Source: Codonopsis lanceolata
Lineage: Eukaryota; Streptophyta; Magnoliopsida; Asterales; Campanulaceae
Assembly: GCA_013146195.2 (NCBI GenBank)
Contig: CM028378.1
Coordinates: 92,314,295-92,378,294 of the forward strand
Length of the DNA: 64,000 bases
Reading direction: 5' to 3'
Shown: one piece after another, positions 43,680 through 54,874 of the stretch
Numbering within the stretch: position 1 is the first letter of the stretch
How the letters are laid out: the number at the start of each line of letters is the position of its first letter
Notes under the pieces: model-generated
Told to the model about the DNA's origin: nothing
The model's database searches: none
What the model saw: the letters and a program-made list of their open reading frames with translations, nothing else
Made by a program: the position numbers and the translations under genes

Positions 43680-45234
43680 TAAAGTTCGAGAAGAAACTAT
43701 GTTTGCTTATGCATTTGTATCGAACTCGAACCAAAGAAGATTGATGAAGCTATCGAAGATCATAAGCTGGATTGAAGCTATGCAAGAAGAGCTGAACCGG
43801 TTTGAAAGATGTAAGGTGTGGAGCTTAGTTCAAACCGGCGATCATCCGATCATCGGCACCAAGTGGGTTTCGAAACAAAAGAGATGAAGAAGGAAATGTC
43901 ACGAAACAAAGCTAGGCTGGTTGCAGGGGCTACCGGCAGGGAAGAAGGAATTGACTTTGATGAAACTTTTGCTCTGTTGCTAGACTAGAGGCAATCGAGA
44001 CTCTTTCTAGCCTATGCATCGTTCATGAACTTCAAAGTGTATCGGATGGATGTAAAGAGTGCCTTTACGAATGGTGATCTTCAAGAAGCGTATCGTGGAG
44101 CGACCTCGAGGATTTGTCATTTCGGACAAAGCTGGATCACGTCTACCGACTCAAGAAAGCTCTCTACGGCTGAAGCAAGCTCCTAGAGCTTGGTATGAAA
44201 CTCTATCCAAGTTCTTAATAGAACAAGGATTCGTGAGAGGAAGAATAGACACTACTTTATTCATCCTCAAGCACAAAGGCCATTCTCTTACGGTACAAAT
44301 CTATGTGGGCGACATCATCTTTGGATCAACTAACCAAAGCCTATGTAAAAGATTCGAGAAGGCGATGCAAAGCAAGTTCGAGATGAGCATGATGGGTGAA
44401 CTTACCTACTTTCTAGGGCTGCGAGATACAACGGACTTGAGATGGAATCTTCATCGGCCAAACCAAATATGCAAAGGAACTAATCAAGAAGTTCGGTCTT
44501 GATTCGACTAAAGGATTCGAAACTCCAATGTCTACCGGCGCCATCTTGACAAAGATGAGAAGGGAAAGCAAGAGAACATGACCAAGTGCGAGGAATCATA
44601 GGTTCACTTCTTTACCTTCTTGCTAGTAGACGACATTATGTTTTTTGTTTGTGTTTGTGCTAGATTTCGAGGCGAGATCAAAGGAGTCACATTTGCTTCT
44701 TGCCAAGCGTATCATCGGATATGTTTCAAAAACAACAAATCTAGGCATATGGTATTCCAAAAACAACAATTTCAATCTAGTTGGATACTCGGATGCAGAT
44801 TATGCGACTGCAAAGTGGCGAGAAGAAGCACCGGTGGGACTTGTCAATTCCTTGGAAATAGACTTGTCTCATGGTCTTGCAAGAAACAAGGATCGGTTGC
44901 AAACTCAACACTGAATACATTCTTTGCAAGCATTTGTTGCTCTCAACTTCTATGGATGAAGCAACAACTAGTGGACTACAACATCAAGGCTAAAGCGCCC
45001 AATCATGTGTGACAACACATCGGCAATTCGGTCTCTAAAAATCGATGATGCACTCCAAGACCAAGCACATTGATATCCGTTATCACTTCCTCAAAGATCA
45101 TGTGGAAAAAGGTAACATCGGTTTGGAATATGTTCCAAGCGAGCATCAATTAGCGACATTCTCACAAAACCATTGGATGCCACCAGGTTTGCTTATTTAA
45201 GGAGAAATCTTGGTATGATTGATCCTACTGCTTA
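43680..45234 (+). pseudogene. Reverse transcriptase and RNase H of copia element 3
   Basis: Recognisable parts are WIEAMQEELNRFERCKVWSL and GTKWVSKQK (43,768-43,880), the LKQAPRAWYETLSKFL region (44,170-44,220), YVGD (44,302-44,313) where the catalytic box should be YVDD, MGELTYFLGL, and RNase H segments LVGYSDADYA and SLEIDLSHGLARNK (44,770-44,900). The first catalytic Asp is replaced by Gly and frames are broken. Confidence 0.8.
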
Positions 45235-45989
45235 AATTCAAAGTTATTTGTTAATGTTTCTTTCATAGGTAGACTTAGTTTTAGACTAATCGGAAGGCGT
45301 AAGTTCTCCTTGGGAAGACTTAAAGGTCAGTATTCTTACTTAGTCTATTTTTTTTGCTAAAGAGGTTTCTAAAGCAATAAAGGGGGTCAAGGATAAAATT
45401 TGGTACTTAAGAAAATATCTTAAGTTCCCGCTTTCTCAAACTAAAATTTTCTCGCCTTTAAATAGTCCCTGAACCGTCTTTTGCCAAACTTTACGGAACC
45501 CCTTTGACAAATTATTTCTCTCTCTATTCATACTCTTTCTGTGTAACTGCTTTCTGCAAATCCAAGTATTTCTTGTTTCTTCTTCTCATCGACGACAATG
45601 GATGCGTTCTTCTCTACTCTCAACTTGAAACTTATTGTTTTCTGTTTTGCATTTCATTTCATAACCTAAAAATTGCTTTGGAATTCAAACGGTCATTTTC
45701 GAGTTTCATACAGTTTCCGCCATTGTTGTTCTTTCAAACCTAAGAATACTAACAGTCGTTTATGTATATTCATCGTTTATTCTTATGAAAACCTCTGTTA
45801 TATTTTTCTCGGGTGTGGATTCTCTAAACATTCTAGGGTTTCAAGTTTTTATCTCAAAAATTCCAAAAATTTCAGAAAACCTTGAAATTTCTGCTTGTTT
45901 AGTTATTGTGGTAAAAAGCCCTAATTTTTTTTGTATTTCTTTCGAGGCAAAAACTAAGCACGGCGGCGGAAAGAAACAAAACCAGAAAC

Positions 45990-48660
45990 CGTCATTCTTC
46001 CACGGTGCGGATGTCAACCTTAGGGCTATCCAACCTTTCCGCCGCTCATGACATCATAGTCGCTCTGGACCCTAAGTACATACCGAGGAATGTGCATTGA
46101 CCTTCAATCGATGCACAATAGCCGCCGTCAAAGCAAAGCTTGTGAGGATATGAACGCCTCTGGGATTCTACCCCTCTTCTGCCTCAACGACAAAAATTAT
46201 AGCATCTTTCTGGCAGAAGAATTCTATCAGAGAATGGAGCTCATGAACAAGACCGCTCTACGAGGATGGATTCGAGGCCGTCCCATCTCCATTACCGCTA
46301 AGTCAATCTCCACTATCATCGGCGTGCACTACGGTGGAGCTCTTGCAGCAACCATTCTTTGAGGCGTACATGCACAGGAAGCAATGAGGGAGTAGAAACC
46401 TCGAGGGAACCTCGAGGGAAAATGCTCGGGAATCTTTTCCCTACGGGCGTATCTTGCTCAAGCCACCTTATTGACAAAGGGCTCTATTCAAGAGTGGAGC
46501 ACATGATATGTTTACGGACCCAACAAATCAACTTGACCGGTCTTAGTATTTCTTGACTCGTCTCAAGCGGGGGCCATCATCTTCAATGAATTAAAGCGGT
46601 GGGTGGAGAAAGCCAAGAACAACCCCACTTGCAAGCGCCCCCGTTGGGCGATCAATGCCCTTCTAAGGGATGATGCTAAAGTCAACTCTTCCTTAAAGGA
46701 AGATGAATTGATTGTAGTGGCCAAGGAGAAGCGACTAACCGCTTCGTTCTTGACAAATATTAGAATACGAGAACAAGCGAAGGCAAAAGGGTCTACCGCC
46801 CGTCTCCATAGACAAAGTGGCCAAGCTGTACCTATCTTGGTTACCGCTTCAACATGGAAGCACATGGCGCCAGAACCTTCAAAAGGCCTGCAAAATTTGA
46901 TGATCAAGTGGCCGCGTCCCTTCATCAACAAGCCAAAGACTTGGGCGATGAGGCGAGCATTGCTACGGACCAAGATGGCGACCAAGGCAAAGCAAAGACA
47001 AGGCGGAAGAGGTCACTCCAAGCGAAGAGGAGCGAGGCCAAATGGGTTAGGAGAGAGATGAAGGAAGGCCAAAAGAACCGAGCCGGACCAACTCCTTCCT
47101 CTACCCAAGCCCAAACTTCACAAGCTCGGCCAACCTCTCAAACTCAACAAACCACTTCCTGACCACCTACCCAAACCGGTCAATCAACCTCACCATCTCA
47201 CGCACCCACTCCCAAACCAAAAGCGAAGGAGACTTCGTAAAACCTTTGAAGACCAGCCACGGCGATCCTCCAACCTCTACCAATGAAGCGGTGAGTCTCC
47301 TATTCGGTAGCTAAGGAAGAAAAGGAGAGCTACCGGTCCCAAACCCTCTATGCCAAACCAACTACCACTACCGGCTTGACCAACTACCTCTACCGTGCCC
47401 AACCATCTACCAACACCCAACCCTCATTGTCAACCCTTCATCTATTCCTCTGAGTCATCTACTCGGAGGAATTCACCACCTCGGGAGGAGCCTCAAATTC
47501 GGGAGGAGCCGGCTAGAACCCCCACTCCTCCTCCTCCTTCACCCTTCAACTACTCACGACCCATCTACACCTTCCTCACCTCCCAATCCCAACCAACTTC
47601 ATCAACCACACCACGACCAACTCAAATCCCTCCCACCCGGCCATTAGACTCTGCTTTGCCGCCAAGTTCCTTTTCGAACTTTCGTCGATGAGAACCTATT
47701 ACCCTACCCATCAACCTCCTCAACCTTCTCCCTTAGAAAACCAAAATCCCTCTTCTACCTGCCCCTTCTTTACGGTTTTCTACGACCCTCTTCCGAATCC
47801 TCCCATATCGGTGACAACATTCGACAACGATATTGAGATTGATTCCCCACCAACACCACCTCCCCCTCCACCCATTACCATATCTTCCTCCACCAACACC
47901 ATACCAACCCAAGACTCGTCCTCTTCCGACTCCATCACTCCTCCACTCCAACTGCCCATACGGCTGCGGACTCTACCTCTAGGCACCATTCATATTGGCC
48001 GCAACTACTTCTCATCGGCCCGACCAATGATGAAATTTTGTCATTTGGATGCCATATATGAGCGGCTAGGCGCTTACAAGCATCACTACCGCTACCGCCG
48101 AAATAGCCCTTCTGCGCTTCAAAGCCAATGACCGGCTGCCGCCCTTCTTCGACAATTCCAAGAGGATGTGCGGACTCGATTTGGGCAGAATCGACACGAC
48201 TTTCTGGATGTCAAGATCAGCGTTGAAGCTCAAGCGAGATGAGTGTGTCGTATCTGCTCCTCACTTTTCTCTGAGCTTATTCCATGCCATCACTCTCCAT
48301 CTCGGCCACGGTCGCCCTCCTATTCTAGAGCTCAACCGCATTGCTCGCGACTCTGCTCACAATGTCATGAATGCCAACTGTGATCGTGATCTGGCCATCA
48401 CGGAGGAGAAGCAAATGAGGTCAATCAACAGAATGTTGATGGAAGAGAAACGATCGTCTTCGTGAAGAAGCTGGACTACCGTTCTCGTTCCACGGACCTC
48501 CTGCGATGCGGATGGCGAATCGAGCGAAGAATGGAAGAGCTTAGAGCGAGAACGAAGAAAAAGAGGCTGCAGACAAAGGAAAGGGAAAAGACCTTGGTAG
48601 TTTATGTATCATTTCTTCCCTTACCTTTGTATTTATCTTCATTTTTGAAAACTCTGTGAT
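45990..48660 (+). pseudogene. Extra env-position ORF region of copia element 3
   Basis: Between RNase H and the 3' LTR, broken frames encode LAEEFYQRMELMNKTALRGWI followed by GRPISITAKSISTIIGVHYGG (46,210-46,340), then WVEKAKNNPTCKRPRWAINAL (46,600-46,660), a basic KQRQGGRGHSKRRG segment, a long Pro/Ser/Thr-rich stretch (47,395-47,930), and a terminal Arg/Glu-rich helix-like part (48,380-48,600). The first part resembles plant transposon-protein domains found in extra ORFs of retroelements. Sireviruses may carry an env-like ORF here; that identity is inference. Confidence 0.55.
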
Positions 48661-48999
48661 ATGTAAACTTCTTGTTTATAAATACAGAAGATTACTTGTT
48701 TTTCAAAAAGGTTATCTTGTTTAAATTCTTGTTGCTTTATATTTTCTTATCTGTTTAGAATTTAAACAATCGGTTTAAATTTATTTGAGCTATTTGCTAA
48801 TCGTGTGCTATTCTATGATTTTCTTATTCTTGTATGCACTTAGATTAGTCCCTTACATTTGAGGTGTTATTACGTTTGATAGAGGCATGTCTTACATTAC
48901 TTAATATATAAATTTCTCGGACATGTTATTATCTATCAAATAGTCTGTTTTAAAGCCCTCATTTGAAGTAATGATGACCAGATATAAATAGGAGGAGAT

Positions 49000-50264
49000 T
49001 GTTGATTCTTATGTTAGATTTATATCTGTTCAAATCATTACATTAGTTTTATACTTCAGTGGCTAATCGGGTTGCGTATCGATTAGCGTGGCAACTATGT
49101 ATAGAACTTTGCCTAGTATAGTTTTATAGGACTTCACAGGTTCAGCGGAAGACCTCTCCATAAGCTTTATCGGAAGACCTGCCTTTCGCCCACAAACGGT
49201 AGACCTCGTGTCCACCTAATCTTCTATGACGTGTCCTGTCCAGCAATGACTCATTGGATTAATTCAAACTGATCTAATCATTATTTGAATTAATCCAAGA
49301 CATTCCCTGACATATCAAGCCGCCGAAAGAAACTTTCAGCGGGAAGACTTTTCGTCTGAGCAGTGAAAGCGAGGAAAAGCGGTGTCCCCTAGTTTCTGCA
49401 ACAACTCTCAGATCTGACACCTAAATCGCCCACCTTTTTGAAGATCTCAGAAATCATTCCCTGCTCTAGACTTGTGTGAAGACGAAAATCCTTGACTGAC
49501 AGCCCCATGCATTTAATGCATTTTTGAAAAGAGTGAAGTATTCGTCTCCCCCAACGGATCTTTTGAAGTGCACCTGCTATAAATGATGTCATTGAAGACT
49601 GGAACGAAAGCACTGTACAGAATCAATCGAACACTAATAGGATCGTTCTGAAACTCCATAACTCCAAGTCTTACAGCTCAGTGCTATCAAGAGATCCTAA
49701 ACAGATCTAGAAGTCCTCTTCAACAACAAGAAGCTGCTCATCAACACTTATTGTTTTATCTTCTTGTTGTTTACTTTCATTAACTATACTTCTACACGTA
49801 TTAAATATCATCTATTTACAGATATTTAATTCCCTAGACCCCAAACACAAGTCAATATTTTGTACACGATCCATTAGGGATATTCTTTGTAATTGATCTA
49901 GTGGAAAACATAGTGCACAATTTAAATCCAAGGTTGACTGCCTTGGTGGTGGACGTAGCACTCATTATAGTGTGAACCATCCCAAAATACTTGTGTTATT
50001 CCTTCTTGTTTGTCGATTTGATTTGAGCATAATTACTTTGATTATCTTTATCCATTTACAGCAGAACTTAAGTAACTTGTAAAGGTCTACCGGTAGTCCT
50101 TATCGGCAGACCTGGAACAACTACCTTAAAGGTCTTCCGCTACTTGAATCTTTTCGATAGATTACAAGTACCTTTCAAAGTATTTACCAAAAAGTTTAAA
50201 GTGTTTAATAAGCTATTCAACCCCCCCCCCTTCTAGCTTATTATTGTGCCCATTGGGACCCACA
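49000..50264 (+). repeat. 3' LTR of copia element 3 (1,265 bp)
   Basis: A GGAGGAGAT polypurine tract (48,991-48,999) precedes TGTTGATTCTTATG. The end GGGACCCACA equals the end of the 5' LTR fragment at 39,649. CATTTAATGCAT and TATAAATGATG strings near 49,505-49,585 are promoter-like. A C10 run near 50,220 is absent from the 5' copy. Confidence 0.85.
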
Positions 50265-50267
50265 CTT

Positions 50268-50572
50268 ATAACGAAAAGACCGAGAAATACCATGATATGG
50301 GATTGGCTAACAAAATGTTTCGTCCAGGATTAAAGGTACTTCTTTTTAATTCTAGACTCAGATTATCTCCCAGAAAATTAAAATCAAAATGGTCTGGTCC
50401 TTTCATTATAGTTTGAATTTATCCACATGGAGCTATTGATATCAAGAACCCAAGGACCAATGAAATATTTAAAGTTAATGGTCACCGACTCAAACCGTAC
50501 CTTGAACCCATGTCACTTGAGAGAACAATAAAACTCATTCGTCTCTCTGACAATGAACCCCCAAGAGATTAG
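50268..50572 (+). pseudogene. Integrase C-terminal domain (Athila)
   Basis: One frame to the TAG at 50,570: MFRPGLKVLLFNSRLRLSP, KLKSKWSGPFIIV, a TGA at 50,414, then YPHGAIDIKNP and FKVNGHRLKPYLEP. This is the GPF/GPY-type C-terminal module of gypsy integrases. The upstream core is absent. Confidence 0.85.
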
Positions 50573-50921
50573 GTTTGCAGTTGGGTCGAGCCAAAGACAT
50601 TAAACAAGTGCGCTAGGTGGGAGGCAACCCACTTTGATGAAATTTTATTTGTTTCGTAGTGTAATTTTAAATATGTTGTTCTCCATCTTATTCAATTATG
50701 GACATTTAATGTTTCCAAAATGTCATAATTCAAGTTTGGGGGAGAAAAGCATCTTAGTGTTGTATTTATATGTTTCCAATATTTTAGTTTAGAGTTTGTG
50801 TAGAATTTTCAGAGTGCAGGAAAGAAACAGACCTAACAGAACGTAACGGAACTAACGGATGGACTAAAATGGAAAACTGCCTAAAGTTTTGAAGCAGAAA
50901 CCACGAAAAACATTATGTGGA

Positions 50922-51042
50922 CCTTGCGGACGCAAGGCATTAAACCCTTGCGGCCGCAAGGCCCTATTAAATGTAGACGTGTGACCATCACCTCATGAAA
51001 TTCCGTGCATTCATTTTGACTGGGCACCTTGCGGGCGCAAGG
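50922..51042 (+). repeat. Three 16-bp palindromes CCTTGCGG-CCGCAAGG upstream of a TATA box
   Basis: CCTTGCGGaCGCAAGG (50,922-50,937), CCTTGCGGCCGCAAGG (50,946-50,961) and CCTTGCGGgCGCAAGG (51,027-51,042). Related copies are in the LTR at 55,091-55,106, 55,115-55,130 and a degraded one at about 55,162-55,176. GC-rich against an AT-rich background. Confidence 0.9.
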
Positions 51043-51045
51043 CCC

Positions 51046-51120
51046 CCCTTTATAAGCAGCAGCCGGGCAGCAGCAGTAGTTCACACAGAAAAACTCTCTC
51101 TCTCTCTCTCAAGGCAATCC
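51046..51120 (+). promoter_or_regulatory. Candidate internal promoter and leader of the Athila extra ORF
   Basis: CCTTTATAAGCAGCAG (TATA near 51,049) follows the palindromes. A CACACAGAAAA then CTCTCTCTCTCTC leader starts about 30 bp downstream, and a pyrimidine-rich stretch leads towards the ATG at 51,496. A GAAG|GTGAAC site near 51,250 and ACTTCAG-like sites near 51,310 could be a leader intron. Prediction from layout only. Confidence 0.45.
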
Positions 51121-51495
51121 AACAATCTCTCTTTTCTCAACTCCGGCGAAGCTCTCTCCTATTCCGGCCAAGGTTTCAAGTCAAGTGTTCTCCTCCTTCA
51201 AGCCTCCATCTCATCCCCATCATCCATCTCACTCCATCAAGCTTTGAAGAAGGTGAACACCATTGATTCCGGCGAAGAAAGCTTCGAGACACCGACATCC
51301 TTCTTCTTCAGTTAAAGCATTGCTCAATCCACGTATTTTCTACCCCCTCTTCATTTAAATTTTTGATCTGTCAATATTTGCATGTTAGGGTGTTAGAATT
51401 ATTCTGCTTAATTTTTGCATGCTTTAGTTGTTTTAGTTAGGTTGATAAATTTTAATTTTTAGAGAGTAGATTTTATATTTTTGTGGTTAAAAGTA

Positions 51496-52575
51496 ATGGA
51501 CCCTAAACATAGGAACACCGGCCCGTCCACGTCCCGCTCCCAAGAGGAGGAGCCACGTTACGATGCCCATCGTTTTATTTCTTTTGAGGCTTCGGAGAGC
51601 TATACTAGAAAGCTCTCCAAGAGCATAATCCCTTAGAGGGGATTTAAGGCTGAAGATGTTGCTCTCCTTGCCCCCTTCAACCGCCGAAGGTGGGGCAATC
51701 TTATTGCGACTCCGGGCATGGCCATCGTGGCCTTAGTCTGAGATTTCTATGCCAACGGGCAAATTTCTATTACCGGCGAGGTGCTAGAGACTGTCGATGT
51801 TATGGGTAGGAATGTTAGTTTTTCATCCCATAGCATTAACTGTTATTTCGGCACTGCCAACTTTGCGAAGGGTGTTGATTAGTATAGCCTCCACCTCTCT
51901 AACCCCGTTACTCTCCAGGGGGTAAATGCGGAAATTGCAACACCTAATGTGGTTTGGACCTATAACCAAAATCCACCATTCCGCCCCCGCACCATGGACG
52001 AGACCCATCTCACGAACGCGGCCAAGGCCGTGTTCAAATTTATTTGTGCACGTCTCTTGCCTTCCAGCCACCAGCATACGGTGTCCTAGCCTAAGGCTGT
52101 TTTGATCTACACCATCCTTACTGGTGGGTGTGTCGATGTTGGCCGTCTGATCAACGGCCAAATATAGACCCTTATTAGAGGTATGACAAACTCGGGATTC
52201 GCGTTCCCGAGTTTGATTACCGGACTATGTAGTAGGGCTGGAGTCGTTTGGACTCCAGATGCGGAGAGAATTCTGGATCCTGACATTTCTAGGGCGCTGC
52301 TATTTGAGCACCCTCGCTAGTCACATGAGAGAGGCCCACGTGAGGAGATGCCTAAGAAGGAGGATCCATTGGAGGCGATCTCCAACAAGCTGGAAGAGCT
52401 CATGCTCCAAAATGAGATGGTGAGTCAGCAGTTGGCACAAGTGCGTGCCGACCAGACTCACTTCTTTGGGTGGGTTAACCAGGTGGGGCAAAATGTCTCG
52501 ACATATTTTGGGATGCCTCCTGGCACAATCCCCAAGTTTCGTCCTCCTTCGTCATTTCCTCCCGACTCACCGTGA
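51496..52575 (+). pseudogene. Extra ORF of the Athila element, six nonsense codons, frame preserved
   Basis: From ATG 51,496 (MDPKHRNTGPSTSRSQEEEP) a single frame of 360 codons runs to TGA 52,573 with no indel. It is interrupted by six stops: TAG after SIIP, TGA after VALV, TAG after GVD, TAG after HTVS, TAG after NGQI, TAG after EHPR. Segments DFYANGQISITGEVLETVDV and VSFSSHSINCYFGT resemble the putative plant transposon-protein domain seen in Athila extra ORFs. The C-terminus (KKEDPLEAISNKLEELMLQNE) is a probable coiled coil. All six stops are one C-to-T or G-to-A change from Gln, Arg or Trp codons, although only the family alignment could prove that. Confidence 0.8.
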
Positions 52576-54874
52576 GTCGGAGCCCAAGTTTCTTCCTCTT
52601 TCGTTAGGTGGGCTAGCTATTTCCTTTTGATATTTCTCCTCCATCAACCCTCTTATAGGATATTCCTCAATTTTGAGGACAGAATAAAATTTAAGTTTGG
52701 GGGGAATTCTAAGCCCAAGGTCCTTGTAGGTCCTAGCCTAAGGAGGAGTGGAGTTGGGCTACGTTTTTAGGGTGAGGGGAAAAATTTTATTCCTCTATTG
52801 TGACGTCTCCTTACTCGATTTTCTTGCTTTTTATTTTTTCTTATTTTACTCGATTTTCTTGCTTTATTTTTTACAATTATTTTAGGAGATTTGCCTTGAC
52901 GAATACAATAATACCCATTTTGTTCTTATGGGGACCCATCATCAATTGTGTCATCGGCCATCTCCAATTTATTTTTATATAAAAAAAATTTTAATTCAAA
53001 ATTTTCATCCTCGAGTCCTTGTGTGGTCATTCCAGTCGATGAGGAGTTAATGCAATGAACCACATAACTTTTCCATAGATCATTTCTGGAATTTACTTGA
53101 TTCTGCAAAATTCTATATTTTCTCCAAATCTTTGTGCACCTACACCAGTCATGATTATGGATTGATTAGAACATTTTTATAAAGTTTATAACACTCATTT
53201 CATTTTACAACAGGATATGTATAAGAATATGATGAATAACCGTCCTAACATGATTGTTACATTGAATTGTAACTTAGGGTCAATTGCATTTAAGTTAGAT
53301 CCCTTGGATTTTCCTTACTAATATATCTCAAGCACACTTTCGAACCGTGTCTGCATGTTAGTCTCAATTGCCCTTACCATTTATTTTAGCGAACGCTTAT
53401 GTGAAATCCAGGGAGGCTAAATTTTCAATTCCACAACTTCCGAAATTGACATGATATTTTATGTGTTTTACTTTCTTAACAACTGCATGAGTATTTTGGC
53501 ATTAAAATATGATATAGGCCATCTTTGGATCGTTTGAGCCTAAATATTTCCCGATCTTTACTAAAAATATCCTAGTGTCCCCTTTAAGCTTAATTAAAAA
53601 GAATGGAGTGTGCTAAGCACACATTGAACCCCCATTCGACCTCGTTTCTTTTACCCACATTAACTTAACCCTAAAGCCTAAACACTTTAGCCTACCCTTT
53701 GAGAGAGTAGGATGTGGGTGGGGAATTAATTTTATGGGACCAATTTTCAGTCAAGAAAGTTTTCCGAAAACTTCTTTCTTCCCGTCGATAAAAAAAAAAG
53801 ATCGACGAAAAATGAAACAGAAGAAGAAGAGTGCAAGAAGATTCAAATGGAGGCATAGCTTTCAAGAGAAAAATATGATAGAAAAATTATGCTGAAAAAG
53901 AATATTAGATATTTTAAGCTAGATATATTGTTCAAAACAAGTTTGGGGGAAAAGAAAAAGAAAAAAAAAAGAGAAGAAAACCCCCACTTTTGGTCTTTGC
54001 AAGTCCTAGCCTAATTGGGAAAAACATCCTTTTACTTGGAAGTATTAGGGGTAAAGGGTAGTCTTGCTCTCTCACTTTGTATTCTATTCTCTTTCCATCA
54101 TATCCCCCAACACCAAGGCCTTACATTACAAGCTATTAAAGACCTACTGATTTTCTTGCCAATGCTTGTGTTTGTTGATTTGATTGTAAGGCATGTAAAT
54201 TGATCTCCACTTCATATTCATATTATTCGCAAGCTCACTCTGTTAGCATAATCTTAGCTATTGCAAGTAATTCGGATAGGTGAGCAGTGTATGTCATACA
54301 TAGAAATGCATGGGATGGATGTATAAGTTTTTAAAATCCTTGGTATCTCTCTTTCTGTAATAGACCAGGTTTGGATGCTAGATCTCATACTCTGTGTTGC
54401 ATTGGTTTTATTCAAATTCGGATTTTTAAATGAATCTGGTGCTTAGCTTAATAAAACTATTTTAGTTAAGATATTCTTTATGACTGGTGATCACACACAC
54501 ATGGAGAAATTAAGACTGATAGCAGTTTGAGTATAAGTCAGTGTGTTTTCTGTGATTAGTCTGCACATATGTAGTGAGCATCTGACTGAGACTACTTTGA
54601 TATGCCATGCACTTATGACTTGAGGTTGAAACCAAAAAGATTTTTTTTTGTTTTATTGTTTTTAGAATAATTTTTACTTGTTTTTGTATTTAGTTGTTTT
54701 TGTATTTATCTGTTTAGTCGAGTCACTCGTAAGAGTCTCCTTGAGTTTGTGGGTTTCTAGAGGAGTGTAAATAGTGTCACCCTCCAAAAAGATTTCCTTA
54801 ATTTTTGTATGTTTATTTTTTTATTTATAAGTATTGTTTCCTCGTGGACGAGTAAAGTTTAAGTTTGGGGTATT
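52576..54874 (+). other. Non-coding Athila region with repeated polypurine-like tracts
   Basis: No supported gene. AAGTTTGGGG tracts occur at 52,693 (G6), 53,939 and 54,861, besides one at 50,732. The last adjoins the LTR and is the functional-type polypurine tract. The rest is AT-rich with short frames of no recognisable family. Confidence 0.65.

Larger units (their letters stand above)
39549..50264 (+). mobile_element. Copia element 3, Sirevirus-like, large and decayed
   Basis: The last ~100 bp of a 5' LTR (39,549-39,649, ending GGGACCCACA) matches the end of the 3' LTR (50,160-50,264) with about 10 percent difference plus indels, so the element is old. Between them lie gag, protease, integrase, RT/RNase H and then about 3.7 kb of extra sequence before the 3' LTR, as in Sirevirus/Maximus copia elements, which carry an env-position ORF. 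More than 10.7 kb remain. Frames change every 100-300 bp. Confidence 0.85.
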
